The translations under genes were made by a program, and so were the position numbers. 64,000 bases of DNA from Pedobacter sp. FW305-3-2-15-E-R2A2 (GTDB lineage Bacteria; Bacteroidota; Bacteroidia; Sphingobacteriales; Sphingobacteriaceae): positions 4,278,001 to 4,342,000 of the forward strand of contig NZ_CP151803.1 of NCBI RefSeq assembly GCF_038446955.1, given 5' to 3'. The notes under the pieces are model-generated. The model saw only the letters and a list, made by a program, of their open reading frames with translations. It ran no database searches and was not told the origin of the DNA. Below, in pieces: positions 42,661 through 51,312 of the stretch (its first letter is position 1; every line of letters starts with the position of its first letter).

Positions 42661-42712
42661 TTAACATCGGGATCTCAATTGCCTTGATATACAATCCTGA
42701 ACAAGGATAACG

Positions 42713-42739
42713 AAGCCACTCTCCCGGGTGGCTTTTTTT
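42713..42739 (+). terminator. Intrinsic terminator
   Basis: AAGCCAC and GTGGCTT form a 7-base stem with an 8-base loop, followed by a T tract. It ends the 106-residue gene. Confidence 0.8.
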
Positions 42740-42848
42740 ATTGGCGGAAATGCCCCTCTTATTTGTCACATCCCTACACCTTAAATCTCCGTTTTATCCT
42801 GCATTTTTGATGTATAAAATCATATGCTCATCTTTTAGTACTCAGCTT

Positions 42849-43658
42849 ATGTTACTTCAAAACAAAAATGCCGTTATCTATGGGGCAAGCCCCTCGCTCG
42901 GAGGTGTGATTGCACAATCATTTGCTGCCGCAGGTGCAACCGTATTTGTGACCCATAAAAGAATGGAAGTCGCACAAAAGGTGGCAGCATCAATTCGTGC
43001 CCGGGCTGGCCTGGCAGAAGCGGCAGAAGTGGATGCACTGGACGCCGCCGCCATCAACAGCCATTTAGCAGCAGTAAAACAAAAGGCAGGAAGCGTCGAC
43101 ATTATTTTTAACCTCATCGGTCTGAAAGACACACAGGATATGCCTCTGGTAGAAATGGAACTGGCAGACTTCGAGCGTCCGGTTCATATCGCCATGCGCA
43201 GCCATTTCCTCATCGCTACTGCCGCCGGACGGATCATGATGGAACAAGAATCGGGGGTCATCCTGTCCCTTACTGCGACTCCCGGAGGTATTGGCTATGC
43301 AAATGTTGGTGGCTTTGGTCCGGCTTGTGTGGCGATAGAGTCGTTTTCGAAGAACCTTGCCGCAGAACTTGGACCCTATGGCGTACGTGCAGTAAATATC
43401 CGGTCGGCGGGATCACCGGATTCCAGGCCTTTTAAAGAAGCTTTGGAAAATGCCACTGAAGAAGTCAGGGATTTCTTTAAGAAACTGGAAGCGGATACGA
43501 TGCTAAAACAACTGCCCATGATGGAAGACATTGCAAATACGGCAGTATTTCTGGCATCTGATCTGGCGGGAAAAATTACAGGGGTCACTATAGATGTTAC
43601 CGCAGGAACAACTGCTGCTTTAAATTATAAGGTTACAAAAATCCCTTTTTCCCGGTAA
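42849..43658 (+). CDS. SDR-fold protein with altered active site
   Basis: A 269-residue protein from the ATG at 42849; the frame extends upstream to 42741 but that part is not SDR-like. The Rossmann start NAVIYGASPSLGGVIAQSF and the NLI-type NNAG equivalent (IIFNLIG) are present, and the C-terminal helix (AIESFSKNLAAELGPYGVRA) is standard. However, where SDRs have YxxxK there is FGPAC (Phe 156, Cys 160). Both catalytic residues are replaced, so it may be a non-catalytic or mechanistically different SDR. Possibly a sensor or binding protein. It precedes the YCII-ECF module on the same strand but is 73 bases away. Confidence 0.8.
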   Translation: MLLQNKNAVIYGASPSLGGVIAQSFAAAGATVFVTHKRMEVAQKVAASIRARAGLAEAAEVDALDAAAINSHLAAVKQKAGSVDIIFNLIGLKDTQDMPLVEMELADFERPVHIAMRSHFLIATAAGRIMMEQESGVILSLTATPGGIGYANVGGFGPACVAIESFSKNLAAELGPYGVRAVNIRSAGSPDSRPFKEALENATEEVRDFFKKLEADTMLKQLPMMEDIANTAVFLASDLAGKITGVTIDVTAGTTAALNYKVTKIPFSR

Positions 43659-43731
43659 TAATAGTACGGGATTTTGTCCCCATCTTTAGAATTCAATCGT
43701 CATGAGTGCAAAACATTAAAATTTACAAACG

Positions 43732-44058
43732 ATGAAAGAATTCTTATTAATCTTCAGGCTGAGCAACGCCTCCAATGTGAAGCCCTCACCGGAGCAAATT
43801 CAGGAAAGAATGAATTGGCTGGCGGGTATTGCCGCACAAAATAAGCTGGCCGACAAAGGGAATACCCTCTCCACTGTCCATGCAAAAACAGTAATGCCAG
43901 ACAACGTGGTAACTGATGGTCCTTATACAGAAATCAAAGAATTTATCAGTGGTTATGTCATAGTCAAAACAGAGACAATTGAGGAAGCTGTGGAATTTGC
44001 TAAAGGCAATCCGATTTTCAAACTGGGCGGTAATATAGAGGTAAGAGAAGTGCTTTAA
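43732..44058 (+). CDS. YCII/DGPF-domain protein (first module)
   Basis: A 108-residue protein with the VVTDGPYTEIKEFISGYVIV block, the DGP(F/Y) signature of the YCII family, after a PSPEQIQERMNWLAGIA helix. These small ferredoxin-like-fold proteins are typically encoded directly before ECF42-type sigma factors, which is the case here (5 bases to the sigma gene). They are thought to sense or bind a small molecule for the sigma factor, but the function is unproven. It is one of two such modules in the window. Confidence 0.88.
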   Translation: MKEFLLIFRLSNASNVKPSPEQIQERMNWLAGIAAQNKLADKGNTLSTVHAKTVMPDNVVTDGPYTEIKEFISGYVIVKTETIEEAVEFAKGNPIFKLGGNIEVREVL

Positions 44059-44063
44059 GGGCA

Positions 44064-45314
44064 ATGGCAACAAATAGAGATCATACGCTTATCCCTCAGC
44101 TGTTCAGGCTGGAGTACAGCAAAATGACCGCGGTCCTGTGCCGTCATTTTGGATTGGAAAACATCGCGGTTGCTGAAGACATTGTGAGTGAAACCTTTCT
44201 AAAGGCCACTGAGGTTTGGGGGGCGAATACCCTGCCGGAAAATCCAACAGCCTGGCTATATACTGTAGCTAAAAATAAGACGAAGGACTACCTGAAAAGG
44301 AACGCCATCTTCGAAGCGCAGGTCAAAAGAGAAATTAAGCCGGAAGAGCGGGAAGTCAATTGGGACTTTGATGAAGAAAGCATTTCCGACAGTCAGCTGG
44401 CGATGATTTTTGCAGTTTGCAATCCGGCAAATTCTACCGAAGCGCAGATTTGTCTGGCACTTCAGATCCTTTGTGGATTCAGCGTGGAAGAAATTGCAGA
44501 TGCTTTTCTCAGCAAAAAAGAAACGATTAAGAAAAGGTTATTCAGGGCAAAGAATGTTCTTCGTCAGGATCATTTCCAGATCAGAACATTACAGGAAGCA
44601 GGAATATCGTCCAGACTTGATGCAGTTTTAAAAACCTTGTACCTCTTGTTTAATGAAGGTTATTTCTCAAAATCGAACAACCAGCTTATCAGAAGAGAAC
44701 TTTGTTCTGAAGCCATCAGACTTTCGCTCATCCTGACAGAAAATGCATGGACCAATGTCCCTAAAACCAATGCCCTTCTCGCTTTAATGTGTTTCCAGAG
44801 CTCGAGGTTGGCTGCAAGAACCGATGATTCGGGAGCAACCATCTTGTACGAGCAACAGGATAAGCGCCTATGGAGTCAGGAACTGATCGACAAAGGAAAC
44901 TATTATCTCGTGAACGCCTGTTCCGGAACGGAAATCTCAAAATATCATCTGGAAGCCGGCATCGCCTATTGGCATAGTACTCCAACAGATCAGCATAAAT
45001 GGGATTATATTTTACAGCTGTACAACGAGCTTATTCTGATAGAATATTCACCCGTCACTGCGTTGAACAGAACTTTCGCCTTTGCCAGGGTTTATGGAAA
45101 TGAAAAGGGAATCCAGGAGGCAGAAAAACTGAAACTCACAGACAGTAGTGAATATTATGCCTTGCTGGCTTATCTCTATACCGATACTGCAGCAGCTAAA
45201 GCAATTGATCTCTATCAGCAAGCCATTGACCTGACAAAATCTCTCCCTGAAAAGAAAACACTGAGGAGAGAAATGGAAAATCTGATAAAAAAATTAGACG
45301 ACGATGAACATTGA
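44064..45314 (+). CDS. ECF42-type RNA polymerase sigma factor (first module)
   Basis: A 416-residue protein, much longer than a normal ECF sigma. Sigma region 2 (VAEDIVSETFLKATEVW) and region 4 (GFSVEEIADAFLSKKETIKK) lie in the first half. The second half (about 185-416) is a helical TPR-like extension with the LYLLFNEGYFSKSNNQLIRR block that marks DUF6596/ECF42 proteins. The extension is thought to control sigma activity without an anti-sigma factor. It follows the DGPF gene and overlaps the Old Yellow Enzyme gene start by 11 bases, so all three are one operon. Confidence 0.9.
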   Translation: MATNRDHTLIPQLFRLEYSKMTAVLCRHFGLENIAVAEDIVSETFLKATEVWGANTLPENPTAWLYTVAKNKTKDYLKRNAIFEAQVKREIKPEEREVNWDFDEESISDSQLAMIFAVCNPANSTEAQICLALQILCGFSVEEIADAFLSKKETIKKRLFRAKNVLRQDHFQIRTLQEAGISSRLDAVLKTLYLLFNEGYFSKSNNQLIRRELCSEAIRLSLILTENAWTNVPKTNALLALMCFQSSRLAARTDDSGATILYEQQDKRLWSQELIDKGNYYLVNACSGTEISKYHLEAGIAYWHSTPTDQHKWDYILQLYNELILIEYSPVTALNRTFAFARVYGNEKGIQEAEKLKLTDSSEYYALLAYLYTDTAAAKAIDLYQQAIDLTKSLPEKKTLRREMENLIKKLDDDEH

Positions 45315-46389
45315 AAATTTATTCAGGCCTTTCCGCCTGAAATCATTAAATACAAGAAACCGCTTTGTGATGTCACCAATGACAAGGTCCTGTTCTCCCT
45401 CCGGAGTTCCGACAGCCGATGTTGCAAACTATTACAAAAGAAGGGCTGAAGGAGAAGTGGGACTGATCATTTCCGAAGGAACGGTGATTGACCGGCCATC
45501 CTCAGCAAATGAGCCTGATGTTCCTGATTTTTACAAGGATCAGTCATTGGCAGGATGGCAGAAAGTGATTGATGGTGTACTGGATGCAGGTGGACAAATG
45601 GCACCACAGCTCTGGCACATCGGGATCCAGGAAAACCACCATTCAGGATGGCTGCCCCCTGCTCCTTTTGAAGGACCATCAGGTATTGGTAACGGGAGAA
45701 CCATGACCGATACTGACATTGCAGATACGATTGCCGCTTTTGGCCGTGCCGCAGCAAAGGCAAAAAAGATGGGTTTTAACAGTGTGGAGGTCCAGGGAGC
45801 CCATGGTTATCTTATCGATCAGTTTTTCTGGGAGAATACGAATAGAAGAACCGACTTTTTTGGCGGTAAAACTCTTGCTGAGCGCAGTCGCTTTGCCGTA
45901 GAAATCACCAAAGAGATCCGCAAAGAAGTGGGGGAATATTTTGCGCTGATGATGCGCTTATCCCAATGGCGGTTCAGCGACTTTCATACCAAACTGGCAA
46001 AAAATCCGGAGGAACTGGAATCCTTACTCACACCGCTTGCAGATGCAGGGATCGATATTTTTCATTGCTCGACACGCAGATTTTGGGAGCCTGAGTTTAT
46101 TGGATCTGACCTCAATCTCGCCGGATGGGCAAAAAAGCTGACCGGCAAAGCCACCATCACTGTTGGTTCTGTTGGCCTGGATAATGATGTGACGACCATC
46201 TTTACCGGGGAAAGCTCCAACGCTGTTTCTATTGAGGAACTCATTCGAAGAATGGACAAGAACGAATTTGACCTGGTAGCAGTCGGCAGATCGCTCCTGG
46301 CAGACCCTTACTGGGTACAAAAGGTAAAGGGAAACCGGATGACTGAATTCCAGGGATTTCAAAAGGAAGCACTGAACAGTTTGGTGTAA
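45304..46389 (+). CDS. Old Yellow Enzyme family FMN alkene reductase
   Basis: A 361-residue TIM-barrel protein. Family blocks: NRFVMSPMTRSCSPSGVPTA, QLWHIGI (the usual motif is WHxGR), VQGAHGYLIDQFFWENTNRR with the substrate-binding His, then TDFFGGKTL and DLVAVGRSLLADPYWVQK near the end. OYEs reduce activated C=C bonds of enones or nitro compounds with NAD(P)H. Its gene is translationally coupled to the ECF42 sigma gene (11-base overlap). The Arg-to-Ile change and the ENHHSG insertion after WHIGI could alter FMN or substrate contacts. Confidence 0.88.
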   Translation: MNIENLFRPFRLKSLNTRNRFVMSPMTRSCSPSGVPTADVANYYKRRAEGEVGLIISEGTVIDRPSSANEPDVPDFYKDQSLAGWQKVIDGVLDAGGQMAPQLWHIGIQENHHSGWLPPAPFEGPSGIGNGRTMTDTDIADTIAAFGRAAAKAKKMGFNSVEVQGAHGYLIDQFFWENTNRRTDFFGGKTLAERSRFAVEITKEIRKEVGEYFALMMRLSQWRFSDFHTKLAKNPEELESLLTPLADAGIDIFHCSTRRFWEPEFIGSDLNLAGWAKKLTGKATITVGSVGLDNDVTTIFTGESSNAVSIEELIRRMDKNEFDLVAVGRSLLADPYWVQKVKGNRMTEFQGFQKEALNSLV

Positions 46390-46397
46390 ATGATTCG

Positions 46398-46436
46398 AAA
46401 CTAATCTTTATAGGTTTTGCTTATAAAGGTTAGTTT
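46398..46436. terminator. Bidirectional intrinsic terminator
   Basis: AAACTAATCTTTATA and TATAAAGGTTAGTTT form a 15-base stem with one wobble pair and a 9-base loop, followed by TTGTT. It closes the DGPF-sigma-OYE operon and faces the convergent START-domain gene. Confidence 0.82.
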
Positions 46437-46483
46437 TGTTAAACAGATTTTCTATGATGAAGCAGGGAATGAAATCTAAAAAA

Positions 46484-47122
46484 TCATAAATAAGGAATAA
46501 CCGCATTTTTATAGGCTGGTTTTTGCACTTGTATTTTCAGGTTTTTAATGATTTTCAATGGCCCCTCAGCAGCAAACATATTAATCAGCCATGGTGGTAA
46601 AGTCCCTCCCGGGTCTACATGAATGGTGTATTCAATATTTACATTGTCGGCCCCCAATGGACTGATTACCCATTTCCCTTTGGAATCCTGAATCCTCACC
46701 ATACCTTTCTTTTCCGCTACATAGCCCTTTACTGCGGGTCCGTCAATGGTAATCACTTTAGTAGCGGCATTTTGGCTCACCTTTAAATGTGCCACAAAAT
46801 CCCGGTTCTGTAAAGGCCAGGGTAAGCTGATTTCCGAATAGTAATAAAGTTCAGCAGGAGAAACCCTTTTGATCAGTGAACATGATTTTGTATGATACAC
46901 CCAATCTGTAGCAGATTCCACATCCATCAATAAGGCCACCACCTGAGAAGCAGTTGCCTTAACATTACATTGGGCTTTTACGGCCTTGATCCTGGAATTT
47001 GAGAACGCAGCTGTATAAATCTTTATCCCCTCTTTTTCTACTTCGAGTACCCAATTGTTTTGTGCTAAAACAGGAATCATTTTAGCCATTAATAGTAAGG
47101 TGATCACTAATACTTTATACAT
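46484..47122 (-). CDS. Exported START-domain (SRPBCC lipid-binding) protein
   Basis: A 212-residue protein with a signal peptide (VLVITLLLMAKMIPVLAQNN). The mature part has ESATDWVYHTKSCSLIKRVS, EISLPWPLQNRDFVAHLKVS and PPWLINMFAAEGPLKIIKNL, the START fold pattern for hydrophobic ligands. It probably binds a lipid in the periplasm. It is the last of a three-gene minus-strand operon with a lipoprotein and a two-domain membrane protein; spacing is 10 bases. Confidence 0.82.
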   Translation of the reverse strand: MYKVLVITLLLMAKMIPVLAQNNWVLEVEKEGIKIYTAAFSNSRIKAVKAQCNVKATASQVVALLMDVESATDWVYHTKSCSLIKRVSPAELYYYSEISLPWPLQNRDFVAHLKVSQNAATKVITIDGPAVKGYVAEKKGMVRIQDSKGKWVISPLGADNVNIEYTIHVDPGGTLPPWLINMFAAEGPLKIIKNLKIQVQKPAYKNAVIPYL

Positions 47123-47132
47123 TTTTGATTTA

Positions 47133-47837
47133 TTAATCCTGTTTGAATTCTTTTAATGTTCCATCTGGATTAAACTGGATGTAATAGCGCTCCCTGGTAC
47201 CATTAATGTTCATCGGGTACCATTCGATCTTGTTCTTAAAGATAGTAATATAGGTATGATCACTCGGCTTTGCTCCTTCAATATGGGAAGCCTTTTCATT
47301 ATAGATACCTGTTACTTTAGCAACATTAGAAAATGGGATACTATTTAGCGAAACCAGGTTGCTATTAACCTCATCTTTTACCGACAACTGCTTCGGTTTA
47401 GGTGCAGACCACTTCCCTGCGTTGTATTCATAGCTGTCTACATACTTAGGATTTTCAGGATGTTGCAGCATCGCGCTGATATGCCCATCGTCATAAAAAT
47501 TAATATTGGTATAAATAAAGATTTCCTTTCCCAGATATTGAGGTAGTTTTCTAAGCTCCTTTTCTGCTTTCGTTAATTGATCGACATTCGTTAAAAAACC
47601 AGTTTTCTTTCCTTCCAGATGCTGTTCTGTATATGTGCTCGTATGTGTTTCTACGGTAGTACTACTGGTCGTTTGGGTCTCGGTATGAAAGTGATCTTCA
47701 TTTTCGGAGGATTTATCCTGTGCCACTTTATTGGCCACAGAATCATTGGGTTTAAACGTTTCTTCCACGCTTTTTGTGATCTGCTTACAACCGAAAAGGA
47801 TCTGGCTACAAATCATTAAGGCAATTAACTTCTTCAT
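47133..47837 (-). CDS. Lipoprotein of unknown function
   Basis: A 234-residue protein with lipobox ILFGC (Cys 17). After a Thr/Ser-rich linker (TQTTSSTTVETHTSTYTEQH) follows a compact domain with FIYTNINFYDDGHISAMLQH and TYITIFKNKIEWYPMNING. I do not recognise the family. It is the middle gene of the START-domain operon, 5 bases from the membrane protein gene and 10 from the START gene. Confidence 0.72.
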   Translation of the reverse strand: MKKLIALMICSQILFGCKQITKSVEETFKPNDSVANKVAQDKSSENEDHFHTETQTTSSTTVETHTSTYTEQHLEGKKTGFLTNVDQLTKAEKELRKLPQYLGKEIFIYTNINFYDDGHISAMLQHPENPKYVDSYEYNAGKWSAPKPKQLSVKDEVNSNLVSLNSIPFSNVAKVTGIYNEKASHIEGAKPSDHTYITIFKNKIEWYPMNINGTRERYYIQFNPDGTLKEFKQD

Positions 47838-47842
47838 GCTGT

Positions 47843-48829
47843 TTAGCTTAGTTCATTTAAATCACTGGCAAAAGCAATCCGTTTAGGATCAGATTTAAGG
47901 TAAAAAATCTCCATATATTCGACTTTTATACTATTTAAATCCAGCAGGTTTACCACCTTTTTTATATTCCCGTTGTACTTTTGCTGTTTCTCATCGGTAT
48001 ATTCCAGTTCGAAACGGATCATGGGTTGTTCATTAATATAGGTTCCCGTCTGACTGGCACTGATCAGCCTTGCATTTGTCTTCAGGCCTTTAAATTTAAT
48101 TAAGGGGCTGTTGTCCTTGTAATCTCCCCCCAGTTTATTAACGATCAGGTCTACTAAAACCCGATAAAATAAAAGGATCAGCGGGCAAACAATTAATGGG
48201 TGTCCAAAACTCATAAACCGCCAGCCCAAACCATGGCTTTCGGATTGATAGGCATATACATAATATCCATACAGCGCTACAGCAAGCGCCAGCCAGCCCA
48301 AACTTCTCAAGAGTACAATTGTTGTATTTATTTTTGCTACCGTTCCGGAGAAAATAAAATAAGGAATCCGTTTCATCTCCTTATCTATCAGCAGCATGAC
48401 CTTTTTGCCAACTTCATAGCGACGTTCAAAAGGCTTACTATCATTCACTCCGGTCTTTTGTACGATCTCTGTGCCAACCAGATTTTTAAAGGAAAGCCCC
48501 AGTTCATAAGTATCCATCTTTGCTCCTGGCCCGGTCAGCTTGTTTGCACTTAAAATCCGGGCCTCCCGGGGTTCCCCTTCCCTCTTCAGGTATTCAATAT
48601 TCTTTTTGGAAGTAAAAACATTTAGCACCCATTTTTGGTAAAATACCACCAGAACAACGAGCCACAACAGAATCGATACCGCTACAAGGCCAAGAGAAAG
48701 CCATGGGTCAGCATCTCTGAGGCCGTCGATGTCATCCGGATGATTGGTGGAATAATAGATGATCATAGGGAACGGAATGGCAAAGAAAAGGCTGTAAAGT
48801 GTCCAGAAAATTAAAGCACCACGTTTCAT
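47843..48829 (-). CDS. Membrane protein with two similar DUF3592-like units
   Basis: A 328-residue protein. The first half has two membrane helices (about 6-27 and 43-66) and a beta domain starting REARILSANKLTGPGAKMDT. The second has helices (about 172-230) and a beta domain starting TNARLISASQTGTYINEQPM. The two beta domains share the pattern (A)RIL/LISA...TG...YEL/FEL, suggesting internal duplication, as in DUF3592-type proteins. First gene of the START-domain operon. Function unknown, possibly envelope-related given the lipoprotein and lipid-binding partners. Confidence 0.7.
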   Translation of the reverse strand: MKRGALIFWTLYSLFFAIPFPMIIYYSTNHPDDIDGLRDADPWLSLGLVAVSILLWLVVLVVFYQKWVLNVFTSKKNIEYLKREGEPREARILSANKLTGPGAKMDTYELGLSFKNLVGTEIVQKTGVNDSKPFERRYEVGKKVMLLIDKEMKRIPYFIFSGTVAKINTTIVLLRSLGWLALAVALYGYYVYAYQSESHGLGWRFMSFGHPLIVCPLILLFYRVLVDLIVNKLGGDYKDNSPLIKFKGLKTNARLISASQTGTYINEQPMIRFELEYTDEKQQKYNGNIKKVVNLLDLNSIKVEYMEIFYLKSDPKRIAFASDLNELS

Positions 48830-48897
48830 TTTTTACAAATTAGCAAGGGTTGATCAATTACTGAATAAAGCTAATCAATAAGGAATACGCCCAGAAA

Positions 48898-50334
48898 TTA
48901 ATTTTTGTTTTTCATCATCTGATCCTTTATCAGGTTCCCCAATTGTTGAATGGCCAGTTCTATTCTTTTGCTCCATAGGTTACTGCAACTTATACGGATA
49001 TAGTTTGTATAATCCCCCCTGTTAGAAAATAAGGTTCCCGGGGCGATCTGAATATGTTTGGCTATGGCTTTATGATGAAGTACAAGCGCATCAACTCCCC
49101 CGGGAAGCTCAATCCAGAGCACCAGTCCGCCTTTCGGTCTGCTGACTTTTGTTTCCGGGGGGAAATGTTCCTCTATAGCCTGCAAAGTCAATAACATCAG
49201 TTTGTGTAACTCCGGCCTTAACCTGCGCAAATGGCGGTCGTAGGCTCCGGTATTTAACAATTGCAGCAGCGACAACTGAACGACACTTGCGGTTGCCACA
49301 TTCGTTACGGCTTTCAGCCTGATGACTTTCTCTGTAAATCTTCCCGGGGCACACCAGCCGATTCTGTATCCGGGCGCAACAGATTTAGAAAAGGAAGAAC
49401 ACAACATCACCCAGCCATCCGCATCGTAACTTTTAATATTGGAAGGTCTTTCCGGATCAAAATGAAGATCTCCATAAATGTCATCGTCAATAACAGGGAT
49501 CTTTTTTCGCTTTGCGAAGGCAGCAATATCCTGTTTCTTCTGATCAGAAAGCATGGCCCCATTGGGGTTGTTAAAGTTAGAGATCAGGACGCATGCCGCT
49601 ACCCGTTGTTCCTCACAAACCTGTTCGAGCTGAATGAGGTCAATTCCTGAGAAAGTATCTCCCGGAAGTTCTACTATTTTCAGCCCCAGTGCTTCAATCG
49701 TCTGAAGGATGCCATAGTAAAAAGGCGTTTCCACCACGATGGTATCTCCTTTTTCTGCTACTGCTCTCAGGCATAGGCTCACCGCTTCCAACGCTCCGTT
49801 TGTAATGACCACATCGTCTGCATTGAGCGCTCCAAACCAACGGAAAGATCTCCCGGCGATTTCCTGTCTTAGCAAAGGATTTCCATTGGCCTCTTCGTAT
49901 AATAAATGAGCGCCGGTCAAATCCCTCGAAGCATGCTGCAGACTTCGCCTGATCGCATTGAGGGGTAAAAGTCCCACATCCAATATGGCATTAAAAAAGG
50001 AGACAAATGATTTATGCTCCTGGTTTTCCCTGCTGATTTTTTGTAAAACAGGGCTTATCCTTACTTCGGTTGCGGCAGATATTGTTTTGCTGCTTTGTGG
50101 TAAATCGGCTTTCAGTACGGATCTTCTCAACACGATATAACCCGAGCGCTCTTTACCAAGAATCAGGCCCTTATCTATCAGTAATACAAAGGCTTTCAGC
50201 ACCGTACCTATACTCACCTGGAAACGCAAACTGATCAACCTCAAAGATGGAAGTTTCTGACCAACAGGGTAAACTTCAGTATTGATTAATTTCTCCAGTT
50301 CATCTGCAATGATCAGGTATTGAAAGCCTTTCAT
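48898..50334 (-). CDS. MocR-type (GntR-aminotransferase) transcriptional regulator
   Basis: A 478-residue protein. Residues 1-75 form a GntR winged helix (GQKLPSLRLISLRFQVSIGT, then VLKAFVLLIDKGLI). The rest is a fold-type I aminotransferase: NFNNPNGAMLS, VIDDDIYGDLHF and the PLP Lys in SSFSKSVAPGYRIGW. MocR proteins use PLP with an amino-acid-like effector to control one target, often divergent. The divergent gene here encodes an Asp/Glu-racemase-family protein, so that gene is the likely target. Direct repeats lie between them. Confidence 0.9.
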   Translation of the reverse strand: MKGFQYLIIADELEKLINTEVYPVGQKLPSLRLISLRFQVSIGTVLKAFVLLIDKGLILGKERSGYIVLRRSVLKADLPQSSKTISAATEVRISPVLQKISRENQEHKSFVSFFNAILDVGLLPLNAIRRSLQHASRDLTGAHLLYEEANGNPLLRQEIAGRSFRWFGALNADDVVITNGALEAVSLCLRAVAEKGDTIVVETPFYYGILQTIEALGLKIVELPGDTFSGIDLIQLEQVCEEQRVAACVLISNFNNPNGAMLSDQKKQDIAAFAKRKKIPVIDDDIYGDLHFDPERPSNIKSYDADGWVMLCSSFSKSVAPGYRIGWCAPGRFTEKVIRLKAVTNVATASVVQLSLLQLLNTGAYDRHLRRLRPELHKLMLLTLQAIEEHFPPETKVSRPKGGLVLWIELPGGVDALVLHHKAIAKHIQIAPGTLFSNRGDYTNYIRISCSNLWSKRIELAIQQLGNLIKDQMMKNKN

Positions 50335-50376
50335 CTGTTATAGTAAAATAGTTAATTTCTGTATCTGTTACAGTTA
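50333..50376. promoter_or_regulatory. Direct repeats ATCTGTTA(T/C)AGT, candidate MocR operator
   Basis: ATCTGTTATAGTAA (50333-50346) and ATCTGTTACAGTTA (50363-50376) are direct repeats whose starts are 30 bases apart (three helical turns). The first overlaps the MocR start codon; the second is 59 bases upstream of the racemase-family start. MocR regulators such as GabR and PdxR often bind spaced direct repeats. Confidence 0.6.
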
Positions 50377-50434
50377 TTCAAAGCTATCTACTTTTACATC
50401 ATAAAAACAATAAATTTTAAAAACTTATATACAG

Positions 50435-51136
50435 ATGAAAAAAATCGGACTTGTTGGAGGAATCAGCTGGACATCTACAGTGGATTATTACCGTTACATC
50501 AATGAAGGAGTAAATGAGAAATTGGGTGGATTAAATTTTGCAGAGTGTATAATTTACTCTGTAAACTTTGATGATTTTCAGCGTTTCAATGCGGCATACG
50601 ATTGGGATGCAACCTTTGAATTACTCGTTGGTGCCGCTGAAAATCTAAAAAAAGGAGGTGCAGAAGCTATTGTCTTAGGTGCAAATACTGCCCATATCGT
50701 ATCCGATAGAATTGCAGAAAGGGTAAATCTGCCACTGATAGACATTACTACCGCGGTGGCCGATGCCATTCATCAAAAGGGTTTGAAAAAGGTAGGATTG
50801 CTGGGTACTACCTATACCATGGAACTGGATTTTTATAAAGATAAACTGATTTCCAGTGGAATAGAGCCCATTATTCCCGAAAGTCAGGAAGACCGGGATT
50901 ATATTGAAGATACCCTGAGAAATGAACTGGGACGGGGATTTTTGAATCCGGAAACCAAAAAACAATATTTAGCCATCATTCAGCAGCTGGTTGACAAGGG
51001 CGCGGAAGGGATCATATTAGGATGTACCGAAATTCCTTTGTTAATTCATCAGGAAGACATTGCCATACCGGTTTTTGATACGACAAAGATTCATGCTGAA
51101 GCTGCCGTGGCCTTTGCGGTTCAGTCCGGCGAATAG
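50435..51136 (+). CDS. Aspartate/glutamate racemase family protein
   Basis: A 233-residue protein starting KKIGLVGGISWTSTVDYYRY. The second catalytic block GCTEIPLLI has Cys 197. The first block is GANTAH, with Ala 83 where classical racemases have Cys (and YgeA-type enzymes Thr). This family equilibrates amino-acid enantiomers by a two-base mechanism; a missing first Cys may mean one-sided chemistry or a different substrate. It is divergent from and probably controlled by the MocR protein, with paired repeats between them. It is followed by a hairpin. Confidence 0.85.
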   Translation: MKKIGLVGGISWTSTVDYYRYINEGVNEKLGGLNFAECIIYSVNFDDFQRFNAAYDWDATFELLVGAAENLKKGGAEAIVLGANTAHIVSDRIAERVNLPLIDITTAVADAIHQKGLKKVGLLGTTYTMELDFYKDKLISSGIEPIIPESQEDRDYIEDTLRNELGRGFLNPETKKQYLAIIQQLVDKGAEGIILGCTEIPLLIHQEDIAIPVFDTTKIHAEAAVAFAVQSGE

Positions 51137-51153
51137 ACAATTTCCCTGGTACA

Positions 51154-51182
51154 CCGGAAAGGCTTCCCCACCCTTTCCGGTA
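51154..51182 (+). terminator. Hairpin after the racemase gene
   Basis: ACCGGAAAGG and CCTTTCCGGT form a perfect 10-base stem with a 9-base loop, 18 bases after the stop codon. The tail is weakly T-rich, so it may be a partial terminator or an mRNA-stabilising hairpin. Confidence 0.6.
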
Positions 51183-51287
51183 ATCCAATATTGTATATTG
51201 ACATTTGGTTGTTTTCTTGTATTATCTTTAAAAGAAATATTAAGCTAATAAAAGTGTAAAATATTTAATTATTGAATATAAATTACA

Positions 51288-51295
51288 TAGCTTTG
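51288..51295 (+). promoter_or_regulatory. Bacteroidota -7 element (TAGCTTTG)
   Basis: TAGCTTTG is an exact TAnnTTTG match, 17 bases before the ATG of the coiled-coil protein gene, in a very AT-rich leader. The spacing to possible -33 elements is not standard, so only the -7 part is supported. Confidence 0.4.
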
Positions 51296-51312
51296 TCCAA
51301 ACAACATTTCAT

